Positions 44,451 to 54,003 of a stretch of DNA of 64,000 bases are shown piece after piece (positions within the stretch are counted from its first letter, which is position 1; the number at the start of each line of letters is the position of its first letter). Source of the DNA: Thermodesulfobacteriota bacterium. Its GTDB lineage: Bacteria > Desulfobacterota > BSN033 > UBA1163. Made by a program: the position numbers and the translations under genes. The notes beneath the pieces were generated by a model, which made no database searches, was not told the DNA's origin, and worked only from the letters and a program-made list of their open reading frames with translations. The stretch is from contig JASEHH010000005.1 in assembly GCA_030017685.1 (NCBI GenBank), positions 1 through 64,000 on the forward strand, read 5' to 3'.

Positions 44451-45313
44451 ACCTTCTTCTGTTCGTGGGTGCCAAAAATTCCTTCAGGCCTGATCATCAG
44501 CACTGCCATCATAACAATATACGCGAAGATATCCTTAACCCAGGGGGGTAGATAGATACCAGCCAGGTTCTCTGAAATCCCGATGATCACTCCCCCCACG
44601 AGCGCACCAGGTATACTGTTGAAACCGCCGATTACAGCTGCAGGGAAGGCCTTGAGACCGAGGAAACCCATGTTGACGCTCAGAAAAGTAATAGGAGCGA
44701 TAATCATTCCGGCCACGGCACCCACCATAGCGCTGATAGCCCAGGTCATGGAATAGCCCTGTTTTACGCTGACGCCCATCAGAAGACTTGCCAAAGGATT
44801 CTGTGCCAGCGATTGGAGGGATATGCCCAAGGTCGTGAACTTGAAAAAAAGAAAGAGAAGAATGACCAGACCAAGGGTAACCAGGATAATCGAAATATCA
44901 ACGGGAGCTATGACGAAACTACTGATCCTGATGGTTTCTTCCGAAAACAAAAGCGGGAAAGCGAGGGTGTCGTAAGACCAGATCATGCCTGCGAAGGCCC
45001 TCAAGGTGATGGACATGCCTATGGTCACAATGATAATCGAAACTACCGGTTCTCCAACGAGAGGTCGAATGAGCACCCGCTCAAGTAATATGCCTATGCC
45101 TCCACAAATGATGGGGGTTAGCAAAAAAGCAAGTACAAAAGGAACGTTAAAAATGGTGATCAGGGTAAAAGCGACAAAAGCTCCAAGCATCATTATTTCG
45201 CCCTGAGCAAAATTGATCACCGCGGTTGTCTTGAAAATCAGGACAAAACCAATCGCAATCAATCCATAAACACATCCCAGAGCCAACCCGCTTATGATCT
45301 GTTGTATAATCAT
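44447..45313 (-). CDS. Branched-chain amino acid-type ABC permease (LivH family)
   Basis: GLALGCVYGLIAIGFVLIFKTTAVINFAQGEIMMLGAF. Confidence 0.95.
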   Translation of the reverse strand: MIIQQIISGLALGCVYGLIAIGFVLIFKTTAVINFAQGEIMMLGAFVAFTLITIFNVPFVLAFLLTPIICGGIGILLERVLIRPLVGEPVVSIIIVTIGMSITLRAFAGMIWSYDTLAFPLLFSEETIRISSFVIAPVDISIILVTLGLVILLFLFFKFTTLGISLQSLAQNPLASLLMGVSVKQGYSMTWAISAMVGAVAGMIIAPITFLSVNMGFLGLKAFPAAVIGGFNSIPGALVGGVIIGISENLAGIYLPPWVKDIFAYIVMMAVLMIRPEGIFGTHEQKKV

Positions 45314-45341
45314 GCCGACCTTTGCTCTCGCATTCTATCAA

Positions 45342-47147
45342 TTAGTACATGCTCTCAATGATATCTTTATATATCTCGCTTACCTTTTTTCTCTTCACCT
45401 TCATGGTTGGAGTCAGTTCGTCGTCTTCTTGGTCGAGAATCTTCTCGGCAATGGCGAAGTTCTTAATCTGCTCCACCCGGCTGAGTTCCGAGTTTACCTT
45501 TTCCACTTCGTCCCCAATCAGTTTTCTTATCTCTTTTGTCTTAGTCAAACTCGCGTAGGTTGTGAATGGGATTCTATTGTCTTGGGCGTATTTAATAATG
45601 TTGTCTTCGTCAACGATGATTATTGTTGTCAGGTATTTCCTCCTGTCCCCGATTACGACGGCATCTACTATATAGGGACTAAACTTCAGCAGGTTTTCAA
45701 TATACTGCGGGGATATGTTCTTTCCACCCGATGTGATGATCAAGTCCTTCTTCCGTCCGGTTATTCGCAAAAGTCCATCATGAGACAATTCTCCCAGATC
45801 TCCAGTATGAAGCCATCCGTCAATCAACGTCCGTCTTGTATTCTCTTCATCCTTGAAATAGCCCTGAAACACATTGTCTCCTCTGACAAGGATTTCACCA
45901 TCTTCTGCTATCTTGACCTCAACCCCTGGCAATGGCTCTCCACAAGTCCCCAATCGTATATTCTGGTCCCTGTGCACAGTGACCAGTGCCGAGCTTTCCG
46001 TCATTCCATAGCTTTCTCGAATATTCACGCCCAATGCATGAAAATATTCCAAGACGTCCGGGCTTATCGGAGCTGCCCCCGATAGGATAAAACGAGCCCT
46101 GTCGATTCCCAGAAGTTTTTTGATATTTCGAAAAATTGTAATCGATACAAGGAGGTTAGCTAATAAAAGCGGAATAGGCTGTCGCTGGTGATTTAATCTC
46201 CGTCGTGCTGCCTTGTTTCCTATATACATCGCAAAACGGTAGCACTGTTGTTTAATCCAAGTGGCCTCCTGAACGCCAAGGTTGATGAACGAGTGAAATT
46301 TTTCCCAGATCCTCGGAACTGCGAAGAAGAAGGTGGGAGACACTTCTCTGAGATTATCGGGCACCGTGTCGGGACTCTCTGCAAAAAATACTGTGAATCC
46401 CATGTTGATGGCGTGATAAACCGACAGGGTCCTCTCAGCAATATGACAAAGGGGGAGATATGAAAGGACCACGTCGGTTTCAAAGGCCGGGACTTGCCTG
46501 GCGAAGGCGTTGCTGTTGAAGATAACGTTGGCATGAGATAGCATAACGGCCTTAGGCGGTCCGGTGGTACCGGAGGTATAGACAAACGTTGCTATGTCAT
46601 CAGGCCCCGTCTTTTCAAGCCTCTGTTCGAAAAGTCCCGGGTTCTTTTCATCGAATTCCTTTCCCGCCTGAAGCAATTCATCGAAGCTCATCACCATGGG
46701 ATCATGGAAATGCTTTAGCCCTTTCATATCCATGACGACTATCTTCTCGAGCTTTGGGAGCTGGTCTCTGATCTCCAGAGCCTTGTCCAACTGCTCTTCA
46801 TCCTCGACGAAAAAGAACCGGGCCTCTGAATGGGAAAGGTGGTACGCTACCTCTTCGGCCGAGCAGGTGGCATATACTCCCACCGAGATCCCGTTTACTG
46901 AAAGATTGCCCAAGTCGGCATACAACCACTCCGGGCGGCTATCCCCGATAATTGCAACACGGTCTTTCGGATCCAAACCAAGGGCAACCAGCCCCATGCT
47001 GACCTGCCGGACCCTTTGGCCGTATTCCCTCCAGGTTATCTTGTTCCATATGCCCAGTTCCTTTTTCCTAAGGGCCACACGTTCCTTGTATCTTTCCACC
47101 CTTTGGAAGAAGAGTTTAGGAACTGTATCCTGTGCCATTCTTTTCAT
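45342..47147 (-). CDS. AMP-dependent acyl-CoA synthetase (long-chain type)
   Basis: YTSGTTGPPKAVMLSHANV, SGAAPISPDVLEYFHALGVNIRESYGMTESS, GWLHTGDLGELSHDGLLRITGRKKDLIITSGGKNISPQ. Confidence 0.95.
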   Translation of the reverse strand: MKRMAQDTVPKLFFQRVERYKERVALRKKELGIWNKITWREYGQRVRQVSMGLVALGLDPKDRVAIIGDSRPEWLYADLGNLSVNGISVGVYATCSAEEVAYHLSHSEARFFFVEDEEQLDKALEIRDQLPKLEKIVVMDMKGLKHFHDPMVMSFDELLQAGKEFDEKNPGLFEQRLEKTGPDDIATFVYTSGTTGPPKAVMLSHANVIFNSNAFARQVPAFETDVVLSYLPLCHIAERTLSVYHAINMGFTVFFAESPDTVPDNLREVSPTFFFAVPRIWEKFHSFINLGVQEATWIKQQCYRFAMYIGNKAARRRLNHQRQPIPLLLANLLVSITIFRNIKKLLGIDRARFILSGAAPISPDVLEYFHALGVNIRESYGMTESSALVTVHRDQNIRLGTCGEPLPGVEVKIAEDGEILVRGDNVFQGYFKDEENTRRTLIDGWLHTGDLGELSHDGLLRITGRKKDLIITSGGKNISPQYIENLLKFSPYIVDAVVIGDRRKYLTTIIIVDEDNIIKYAQDNRIPFTTYASLTKTKEIRKLIGDEVEKVNSELSRVEQIKNFAIAEKILDQEDDELTPTMKVKRKKVSEIYKDIIESMY

Positions 47148-47168
47148 TTATCTCCCCCTCAGGGTCGA

Positions 47169-48359
47169 TCATTTACCTCCTCGCCACTCTGTAAGCTTTT
47201 CGAACTGTCCACTCTTGGCATTGGCCTTGACAATAAATGCGGAATGAGCGCCGGCTCTCAGATTGGGTCCAAAGGTTATGTTGGGCCCCACACCGGTGTT
47301 AAAATCTTTAATTCCCTCCATTGCTTTTACGAACTTCTCACGAGTCAGATCTTGACCGGTGAGCCTTAAGCCCTCAGAGAATACCTTCGCGTAAAGGTAT
47401 CCGACACTATGATAGAAGCCGGGAGTTCCCTTGTCATACTTCTTTGTTCTCTCTAAGTATTCCTTCCAGCCTGGTCGCTGAGAGTCCAAAAGTTCGCCAC
47501 AGGCTACCCCCAATAAACCATCGGCCGCGGGACCTGAAAGCTTTATAGTGATTGGGTCTGAGGCTGCAGAGGAGACCATGAAAGTAGGCTTCCAGCCCAG
47601 TTTTGCGGCCTCCTTGACCACACCGGCAGTCTCTCTGTATATGGTCGCAAGAAAACAATACTCGACTCCGGCCTCCATCATTCTCACTACCTGGGGATTG
47701 AAATCTATAGCTCCCCTTTTGTAAGTTACCGTGGCGATGATAGGGATGCCGTACATCTTTGTCTGCCGTTCAAGGCCATCAAGACAGTCCTTGCCAAAGT
47801 CATCATCCTGATATATCATTCCTATTTTGGGCTTCTTTACACCTAGATCGTTGACAATATAGTCCAGTCCAATTCTCATCTGGTCGTTGTAATTCGTCAG
47901 GAGAGCAAAAACGTACTTTTTGGGCGGGTCCGCTATCTCAGGAGAAAACGAGCCTAAACCGACCATAGGGAGCCCGATCCTCTCCAGAGCTGGTATCATA
48001 GCTTTTGACGTTGGCGTCCCCGCGCCGCCAACGATGGCAAAAACCTGATCCCGGTCATTGAGCTTAGCCACTGAAGCTGCTGCCCTGGAAGGGTTGTAGC
48101 CGTGGTCCTCTATGACCTGTGTGATTTTGCGGCCGTGGATTCCTCCATCATCGTTGATGGCGGAAAAATAGACGCTCATGCCGTCGGATACAGATTTGCC
48201 GACAATGGCGATGGGGCCTGTCATGTCCAAGGATGAACCCACCTTGATCGAGGTTTCGGTCACACCGGGTTCACCCCCGAAAACATGAACTGTGACAAGC
48301 ATTGAAAGAATTACTAAACTTACCGCCAACCCCATGATCCTATCTTTTTTACTTTTCAT
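47169..48359 (-). CDS. ABC transporter substrate-binding protein (LivK-like)
   Basis: Signal peptide; IKVGSSLDMTGPIAIVGKSVSDGMSVYFSAINDDGGIHGRKI. Confidence 0.93.
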   Translation of the reverse strand: MKSKKDRIMGLAVSLVILSMLVTVHVFGGEPGVTETSIKVGSSLDMTGPIAIVGKSVSDGMSVYFSAINDDGGIHGRKITQVIEDHGYNPSRAAASVAKLNDRDQVFAIVGGAGTPTSKAMIPALERIGLPMVGLGSFSPEIADPPKKYVFALLTNYNDQMRIGLDYIVNDLGVKKPKIGMIYQDDDFGKDCLDGLERQTKMYGIPIIATVTYKRGAIDFNPQVVRMMEAGVEYCFLATIYRETAGVVKEAAKLGWKPTFMVSSAASDPITIKLSGPAADGLLGVACGELLDSQRPGWKEYLERTKKYDKGTPGFYHSVGYLYAKVFSEGLRLTGQDLTREKFVKAMEGIKDFNTGVGPNITFGPNLRAGAHSAFIVKANAKSGQFEKLTEWRGGK

Positions 48360-48374
48360 GATCCCCTCCTTTTT

Positions 48375-49166
48375 TTACTTTTTAAGGTTAAAGTTGGGCT
48401 TCCTCCTTGCCAGGAGGGCCTGAAGACCTTCCTGGTGGTCCTCTGTCTTCCAAAGAAGTGACTGGGCTTCTACTTCCCTTTCAAGTAAGGCCGCCAAATC
48501 CATTTCCAGACCCCTTTGCATGATATTCTTCATCAGGCCAAGGCTGTCCTTTGGCTTATTGGCCATTCTTTCGGCCAAACCGTTTACTGCAGAATCGAGA
48601 TCTTCGGAAGGAACCATTTCTGATACAATACCCAATTTCAGGGCCTCCCCGGCAGAAAAGATGTTCCCTTCGAAAACAAGTTTCTTTGCCGCTCGCAGGC
48701 CTATAACTCTCGGCAGGAAATACATGCATCCCATGTCAGGGATAATCCCTATGTTTGAGAAGACAAACCCGAAGCGTGCCTTTTCTGAGGCGACGACGAA
48801 ATCGCATGCCAGTGCCAGAGATGCGCCCCCGCCGATGGCGTCACCATTTACCTTGGCTATGGTCACCTTCTCCAGCATGTAGAGTTGCTGCATCGGCCTT
48901 ATACTTCGTTGAAGTCGCCTTCTGCTGGCCGGCGGCCCCATTGACTGGAACTCCTTGATGGTGTCCATGTCTCCGCCGGCGGAAAAAGCGCGTCCTGCCC
49001 CCGTCAACACAACGCAACGCACCTCATCGTCGGCTTCGATAATATCGAGGATCTCCTTCAGGTCCGTGCACACTTGCGGTGTGATAGCGTTCATGCGTTC
49101 AGGCCGGTTCAATGTTATGGTGCCGATCCCATCTGATTTTTCATAATTTATGGTTTCCAGTTCCAT
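48375..49166 (-). CDS. Enoyl-CoA hydratase/isomerase (crotonase) family protein
   Basis: GIGTITLNRPERMNAITPQV, FSAGGDMD, GDAIGGGASLALACDFVVASEKARFGFVFSNIGIIPDMG. ATG at 49166. Confidence 0.92.
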   Translation of the reverse strand: MELETINYEKSDGIGTITLNRPERMNAITPQVCTDLKEILDIIEADDEVRCVVLTGAGRAFSAGGDMDTIKEFQSMGPPASRRRLQRSIRPMQQLYMLEKVTIAKVNGDAIGGGASLALACDFVVASEKARFGFVFSNIGIIPDMGCMYFLPRVIGLRAAKKLVFEGNIFSAGEALKLGIVSEMVPSEDLDSAVNGLAERMANKPKDSLGLMKNIMQRGLEMDLAALLEREVEAQSLLWKTEDHQEGLQALLARRKPNFNLKK

Positions 49167-49200
49167 TTTACCTCCTTCTCCTTTATGCGAAAAACGCCGA

Positions 49201-50253
49201 TCACTCCATGCTGACAACGATACGAACCGGATTACCCACTTTCTTCTCAAGATCCGAAACCCCCTGATTTACTTCATTCAAGGGAATGACCGAACTAACC
49301 GATTCACTGAGATCCAATTTCCCCGAGGCCGCAATGGCCATGAGTCTTTCAAGGTCGCCGATATCGCTTCCAAAGGAGCCGATTAATGCCAAATCGTTGT
49401 ACACGAAAAAAAATGGAGAAATTATGTTGATTCGTTCCGGTCCGATGCCAACGGTCACGGCCCTGCCTCCTCTGCGCAGCGATCTCACGGCCTGGTCAAT
49501 AGCCGCGTTCACCCCTACGAATTCGAAGGCCACATCCACACCGTATCCGCGGTTGGCTGACATCACCTCCTTGTACGGTTTCTCGATACCGGCATTGACC
49601 GTGATGTCCGCACCTACCCTGAGGGCCCTTTCGAGGGCATAATCGGATGTGTCTACGGCAATAATTCTTGCCGCCCCTGCCAATCTGCAAAACTGGATGG
49701 CATTCATTCCCAGTCCGCCGCACCCGAAGATTGCAACAGTCTCACCCGGTCTCACCTGACCTCTTTTCGTCACTGCGTGAAAAGGGGTTGCCCCGGCATC
49801 GGTCATAATTGCCGCCTCCCTGAAGGAGACATTGACCGGTATCCTCACCAGATTCTTCGCTGGTATTACGATGTAATCCGCAAATGCCCCATCACGGTGC
49901 ATACCCAGGACTCTGGCATTGATGCATATCCCGTCATGCCCCTCCCGGCACGGGGGACACGCCCCGCAAGTAACCTGTGGATAAATGGCCACACGATCCC
50001 CCTTATTCCAGCCCCGGACCCCGTCGCCCAGATCACTGATGACGCCCGAGGGTTCGTGTCCCAGAGTGATGGGGGTATATGCAGTGGCCACCGTCCCGTC
50101 CAATGCAGTATGCACGTCGGTCCCACAGATTCCACAGGCCTTCATCTTGACAAGCACCTCTCCCGGACCGGGACACGGGATATCGATCTCCTCAATTAGC
50201 AGGGGTGTCTTCACCTTGTGCAGTCTTGCTGCCATCATCTTCTTTTCGTTCAT
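49201..50253 (-). CDS. Zinc-dependent alcohol dehydrogenase family protein
   Basis: CGICGTDVHTALDG, GHEPSGVI, CGACPPCREGHDGICINARVLG, IFGCGGLGMNAIQFCRLAGA. Confidence 0.93.
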   Translation of the reverse strand: MNEKKMMAARLHKVKTPLLIEEIDIPCPGPGEVLVKMKACGICGTDVHTALDGTVATAYTPITLGHEPSGVISDLGDGVRGWNKGDRVAIYPQVTCGACPPCREGHDGICINARVLGMHRDGAFADYIVIPAKNLVRIPVNVSFREAAIMTDAGATPFHAVTKRGQVRPGETVAIFGCGGLGMNAIQFCRLAGAARIIAVDTSDYALERALRVGADITVNAGIEKPYKEVMSANRGYGVDVAFEFVGVNAAIDQAVRSLRRGGRAVTVGIGPERINIISPFFFVYNDLALIGSFGSDIGDLERLMAIAASGKLDLSESVSSVIPLNEVNQGVSDLEKKVGNPVRIVVSME

Positions 50254-50267
50254 GCTTTCCTCCCTTT

Positions 50268-51410
50268 TTAGAGCCCGATGTTTCTGGCTATGATGTTCCT
50301 GTGTATCTGGGAAGTCCCCTCGCCGATCTCCAGGAGCTTGCAGTCCCGGTAAAACCTCGAAACCGGATACTCGTCCATAAAGCCGTACCCTCCATGGATT
50401 TGAACTGCTTGTGCACAGATATTCGAAGCGATCTCTGTGGCAAAAAGCTTGGCCATGGAGGACTCCTTGATGCAGGGGGCCTTATTAGACGCCAGCCACG
50501 CGGCCTGATACGTCAACAGTTTTGCCGCCTCAATCTGAGTGGCCATATCAGCTAACATCCATTGAATGCCCTGAAATTTTCCAATGGGTTGTCCGAACTG
50601 GTATCGGGTTTTCGCATAATCAAGGGCTGCATCGTATGCTGCCCGGGCCATGCCCACTGCAAAGGCGGCAGCCACAATGCGCCCCTCGGTCAATGTCCCC
50701 ATGGCCGCTATGAAACCGGTGTTCTCTTTCCCTAACATATTTGAAGCCGGAACACTGCACTCGTCGAAGACCAGCTCTGCTGCCTCCGATGCCTTCATTC
50801 CCATCTTCTTCAACTTTTTTGATACGGAGAACCCTGGCGTATTCTTGTCCACAATGAAAAGGCTGATTCCCTTCATTCCGAGAGAGGGATCGGTGACCGC
50901 AGTGACGACGACGAAATCCGCAAAAGTCCCGTTGGTGATAAACATCTTCGTCCCATTGATTATGAAAGCATCCCCCTCTCTTTTCGCCCTGGTCGTCATG
51001 GAACCAGGATCCGATCCTGCCCCGGGCTCGGCAAATCCCCAGGCGCCGACCATATCACCCCGTATTCCCGGTATGAGATATTTCCTTTTCTGTTCGCTGC
51101 TTCCAAAGAACAATATGGCCGACATGGCGAGATAAAGATGAACATAAATTCCCAGGTAGATCCCTGGTGATACATAGCCAAGTTCCTCCGACATGATAAC
51201 GGAAAACATGGTGTCCCCCCCGATACCCCCGAATTCCTCCGGAAATCGGGCGCCCAAGTAACCCAGTTCTCCAATCTTCCTGAAAATGAACTGTGGGTAC
51301 TCTGCTCTTTCCTCGTACTCGTCAACGAGGGAAACTATCTCCTTTTTGGCAAATCTTCGCAGTGCATCGCGGAAAGCTTCTTGCTCATCCGTCAGGGAAA
51401 GATCGATCAT
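50268..51410 (-). CDS. Acyl-CoA dehydrogenase family protein
   Basis: GAWGFAEPGAGSDPGSM, GTKMFITNG, YRDCKLLEIGEGTSQIHRNIIAR. ATG at 51410. Confidence 0.94.
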   Translation of the reverse strand: MIDLSLTDEQEAFRDALRRFAKKEIVSLVDEYEERAEYPQFIFRKIGELGYLGARFPEEFGGIGGDTMFSVIMSEELGYVSPGIYLGIYVHLYLAMSAILFFGSSEQKRKYLIPGIRGDMVGAWGFAEPGAGSDPGSMTTRAKREGDAFIINGTKMFITNGTFADFVVVTAVTDPSLGMKGISLFIVDKNTPGFSVSKKLKKMGMKASEAAELVFDECSVPASNMLGKENTGFIAAMGTLTEGRIVAAAFAVGMARAAYDAALDYAKTRYQFGQPIGKFQGIQWMLADMATQIEAAKLLTYQAAWLASNKAPCIKESSMAKLFATEIASNICAQAVQIHGGYGFMDEYPVSRFYRDCKLLEIGEGTSQIHRNIIARNIGL

Positions 51411-51421
51411 GATTGTTTCTC

Positions 51422-52210
51422 CTATTTGCCTTGAAATAAAGGTTTTCTTTTTTCCTTCAATGCCTTGATCCCTTCCCTGGCATCGGCAGACTGGATACAC
51501 AGCGTCTGGGCATAGCACTCAAAATCAAGCTCCGTGGCCAGGTCCTTGTCCAGGCTCCCTGCCAGTGCTCTTTTCGTCATTTTTATGGCAAGGGTGGGAC
51601 CGTTTAGGATCCTGTTCACGAAGCGGGCCACCTCATCATCAAGGCTTTCGTGAGGGACGACTCTTGTGAGCATACCCAAGCGATATGCTTCGGGAGCTTC
51701 CACCACCTCCCCCAGCAAAAGCATTTCAGCGGCCCTTGTGGGGCCCACCAGTCTTGGAATCAGGTATGTTGCTCCCGCATCCGCACCGGCAAGTCCAACC
51801 CGCACAAAAAGCAAGCCAAGCTTTGCCGTCTCCACGGCGATCTTGAAATCGCAGGCGAGAGCCAACATTGCACCACCGCCATAGGCGTCTCCGTTGACCC
51901 TTGAAATGACGGGAATGTGAAGAGTCCGTATCCCTTCGATACAGTCGAGAAATACCTTGACCGCCCTTTCAGCAAGGATGGGATCAGCATTAACCCTCAG
52001 AACCTCCTCCATATCTGCACCGGCACAAAATGCCTTCCCTTCTCCTGTCAGGATCAGCACCTTGAGTGTTTCATTCTGGCGTATAATCCTGAGCGCGTCT
52101 CTTATGTCCACTCCCAATTGGGTGGTCATGGCGTTAAGAACAGCAGGGCGATTCATTGTAATCGTAGCGGTGGCTCCGTCGATAATCAGATTTATGGTTT
52201 CATAGTCCAT
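51422..52210 (-). CDS. Enoyl-CoA hydratase/isomerase (crotonase) family protein
   Basis: ATITMNRPAVLNAMTTQLG, FCAGADMEEV, GDAYGGGAMLALACDFKIAVETAKLGLLFVRVGLAGADAGATYLIPRLVG. Confidence 0.93.
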   Translation of the reverse strand: MDYETINLIIDGATATITMNRPAVLNAMTTQLGVDIRDALRIIRQNETLKVLILTGEGKAFCAGADMEEVLRVNADPILAERAVKVFLDCIEGIRTLHIPVISRVNGDAYGGGAMLALACDFKIAVETAKLGLLFVRVGLAGADAGATYLIPRLVGPTRAAEMLLLGEVVEAPEAYRLGMLTRVVPHESLDDEVARFVNRILNGPTLAIKMTKRALAGSLDKDLATELDFECYAQTLCIQSADAREGIKALKEKRKPLFQGK

Positions 52211-52312
52211 GATCTCTCCTTTCCCTACACGTAACTCTTCAGGTGTTTAGGCTGAAGGCTGTTAGTCGTTGCGCATGGATCGAATCAAGGCGCGTTCCTA
52301 CAGTCTAAAAGC

Positions 52313-53197
52313 CTACAATCTATCTACCTGAGTAAGTATCAGCTTTTTTTTCAAACCCAATATCTCACGCGCTTCGTCAGGCGTGGCGATCGGCCTGCCG
52401 ATCTCCCGGGCGATCCGATCTGTTTTCTCAACAAATTGAGCGTTACTCTCTGCCATTACTCCCCGAGAGATATAGAGGTTGTCCTCCATCCCCACCCTGA
52501 CGTGCCCCCCCAGCAACATCCCCATAGTAACCATGGGGAACTGGTGAATACCGATCCCTATGACCTGCCAGGTGGACCCTTCAGGCAAATTTTCACTCAG
52601 GTAGAGAAGATGCTTCGGGGTTGGAGTATTGATCTGGCCTGGAATCCCCATGACAAAGCTGAAATGCATCGGCTTAACTATTGCACCGATCTTTTCAAAC
52701 AGCAGGGCATTGTTGATCATGCCCGGGTCATAGATCTCAATCTCCGGTTTAGTTCCGGCTTCCAACATGGTCCTGGCGATCAGCTCCAGGTCCGAATAAG
52801 ACTGGCTTAGCGTGAAATCGGAAAGCCATTTTCCATTCTCGAAATCATACCGCCCTGTCATGGTAGTGCCGATATTGAACGAGGCCAGCTCGGGTTTCAA
52901 GGCGGGTATCATACCTATTCTCTCCTTTAGAGAGATTTTGGCTGCTCCGCCCGTTGAAAGGCAAATCACAAGATCGGTTTTGGCCATTATCCCGTCTGAT
53001 ATCACCTTGAAAACCCCGGGGTCTGCTGTGGGCTTTCCTTCTCTGTCCCTGGCATGGATATGAACGATGGCCGCGCCCGCCTCCCGGCACTCAATGGCCT
53101 GTCGGATGATCTCTTCGGGCTGTTCCGGAAGGTTAGGATTGGCCTCTTTCCCGTGTTGAGCCCCTGTCAAGGCAACAGTGATGATTAGTTTTTCCAT
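52313..53197 (-). CDS. Beta-keto acid cleavage enzyme (BKACE, DUF849)
   Basis: IITVALTGAQHGKEANPNLPEQPEEIIRQAIECREAGAAIVHIHARD, GLEDNLY-like VRVGMEDNLYISRGVMAESNAQFV. ATG at 53197. Confidence 0.92.
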   Translation of the reverse strand: MEKLIITVALTGAQHGKEANPNLPEQPEEIIRQAIECREAGAAIVHIHARDREGKPTADPGVFKVISDGIMAKTDLVICLSTGGAAKISLKERIGMIPALKPELASFNIGTTMTGRYDFENGKWLSDFTLSQSYSDLELIARTMLEAGTKPEIEIYDPGMINNALLFEKIGAIVKPMHFSFVMGIPGQINTPTPKHLLYLSENLPEGSTWQVIGIGIHQFPMVTMGMLLGGHVRVGMEDNLYISRGVMAESNAQFVEKTDRIAREIGRPIATPDEAREILGLKKKLILTQVDRL

Positions 53198-53198
53198 C

Positions 53199-53978
53199 CT
53201 ATTCTCCTGTAAAATGGGCCTTTCTTTTTTCGATAAAGGCGCCCATTCCTTCTTTCTGGTCTCTGGTTGCCCAGTTGAGCCCAACGGTGTTGATGGAAAA
53301 ATCTATGGCCGTCTCAAGGTCCGTGGTCATCCACTTGTTGATGATATCCTTCTGCGTCTCTAATGCCCTGGGACTTTTTGAGGCAATCTTCTCGGCCCAC
53401 TTTAAGGTCTCTTTTTCAAGCTCCTCCCGTGGAACAACACTGTTAAGGAGATTAAACTTTTCTGCCCGTTTTACATCCCAAAGTTCACCCATAAAGCATA
53501 GTTCCTTTGTCCCGAAGATTCCGATTGCGGCAGGTAGGATAGCCGCCTCCACGATAGCCGGGATCCCCACGTTGATGTTTGGTAATCCGAACAGGGCATC
53601 TTCCGAGGCAATGAGAATGTCGCAGGAAAGGGCAAGCTCCAGCCCCGCTCCAAGGCAGCGGCCATGGATTGACGCGATGATCGGTTTTCCTATAAACCGG
53701 CATGTGCCGAAGGTCTGGTGGAGAAGCCGGCCTACCTCCCTGACTCCCCAGGAATCCATATCCTTGACATAGGCCACGTCTATTCCGGAACTGAAACCTT
53801 TAAGGCAGGCTGAATTCAACACTGCGACAACCACCTCTTTGTCTCTGGCCAATTCCCGGACCGCGTCCGTGATTTCCTCCAGCATCTCACCGTTCAATGC
53901 ATTCAGGACTTCAGGCCTGTTCAGGGTGATTGTTCCAAGTCTACCCTCTTTCTTATATTTGATTGTTTTATAGGTCAT
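53199..53978 (-). CDS. Enoyl-CoA hydratase/isomerase (crotonase) family protein
   Basis: GTITLNRPEVLNALNGEMLEEI, GFSSGIDVAYV, GRCLGAGLELALSCDILIASEDALFGLPNINVGIPAIVEAA. ATG at 53978. Confidence 0.92.
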   Translation of the reverse strand: MTYKTIKYKKEGRLGTITLNRPEVLNALNGEMLEEITDAVRELARDKEVVVAVLNSACLKGFSSGIDVAYVKDMDSWGVREVGRLLHQTFGTCRFIGKPIIASIHGRCLGAGLELALSCDILIASEDALFGLPNINVGIPAIVEAAILPAAIGIFGTKELCFMGELWDVKRAEKFNLLNSVVPREELEKETLKWAEKIASKSPRALETQKDIINKWMTTDLETAIDFSINTVGLNWATRDQKEGMGAFIEKRKAHFTGE

Positions 53979-54003
53979 TTTCTTGTCTCTCCCCGGTGGC
54001 AAT

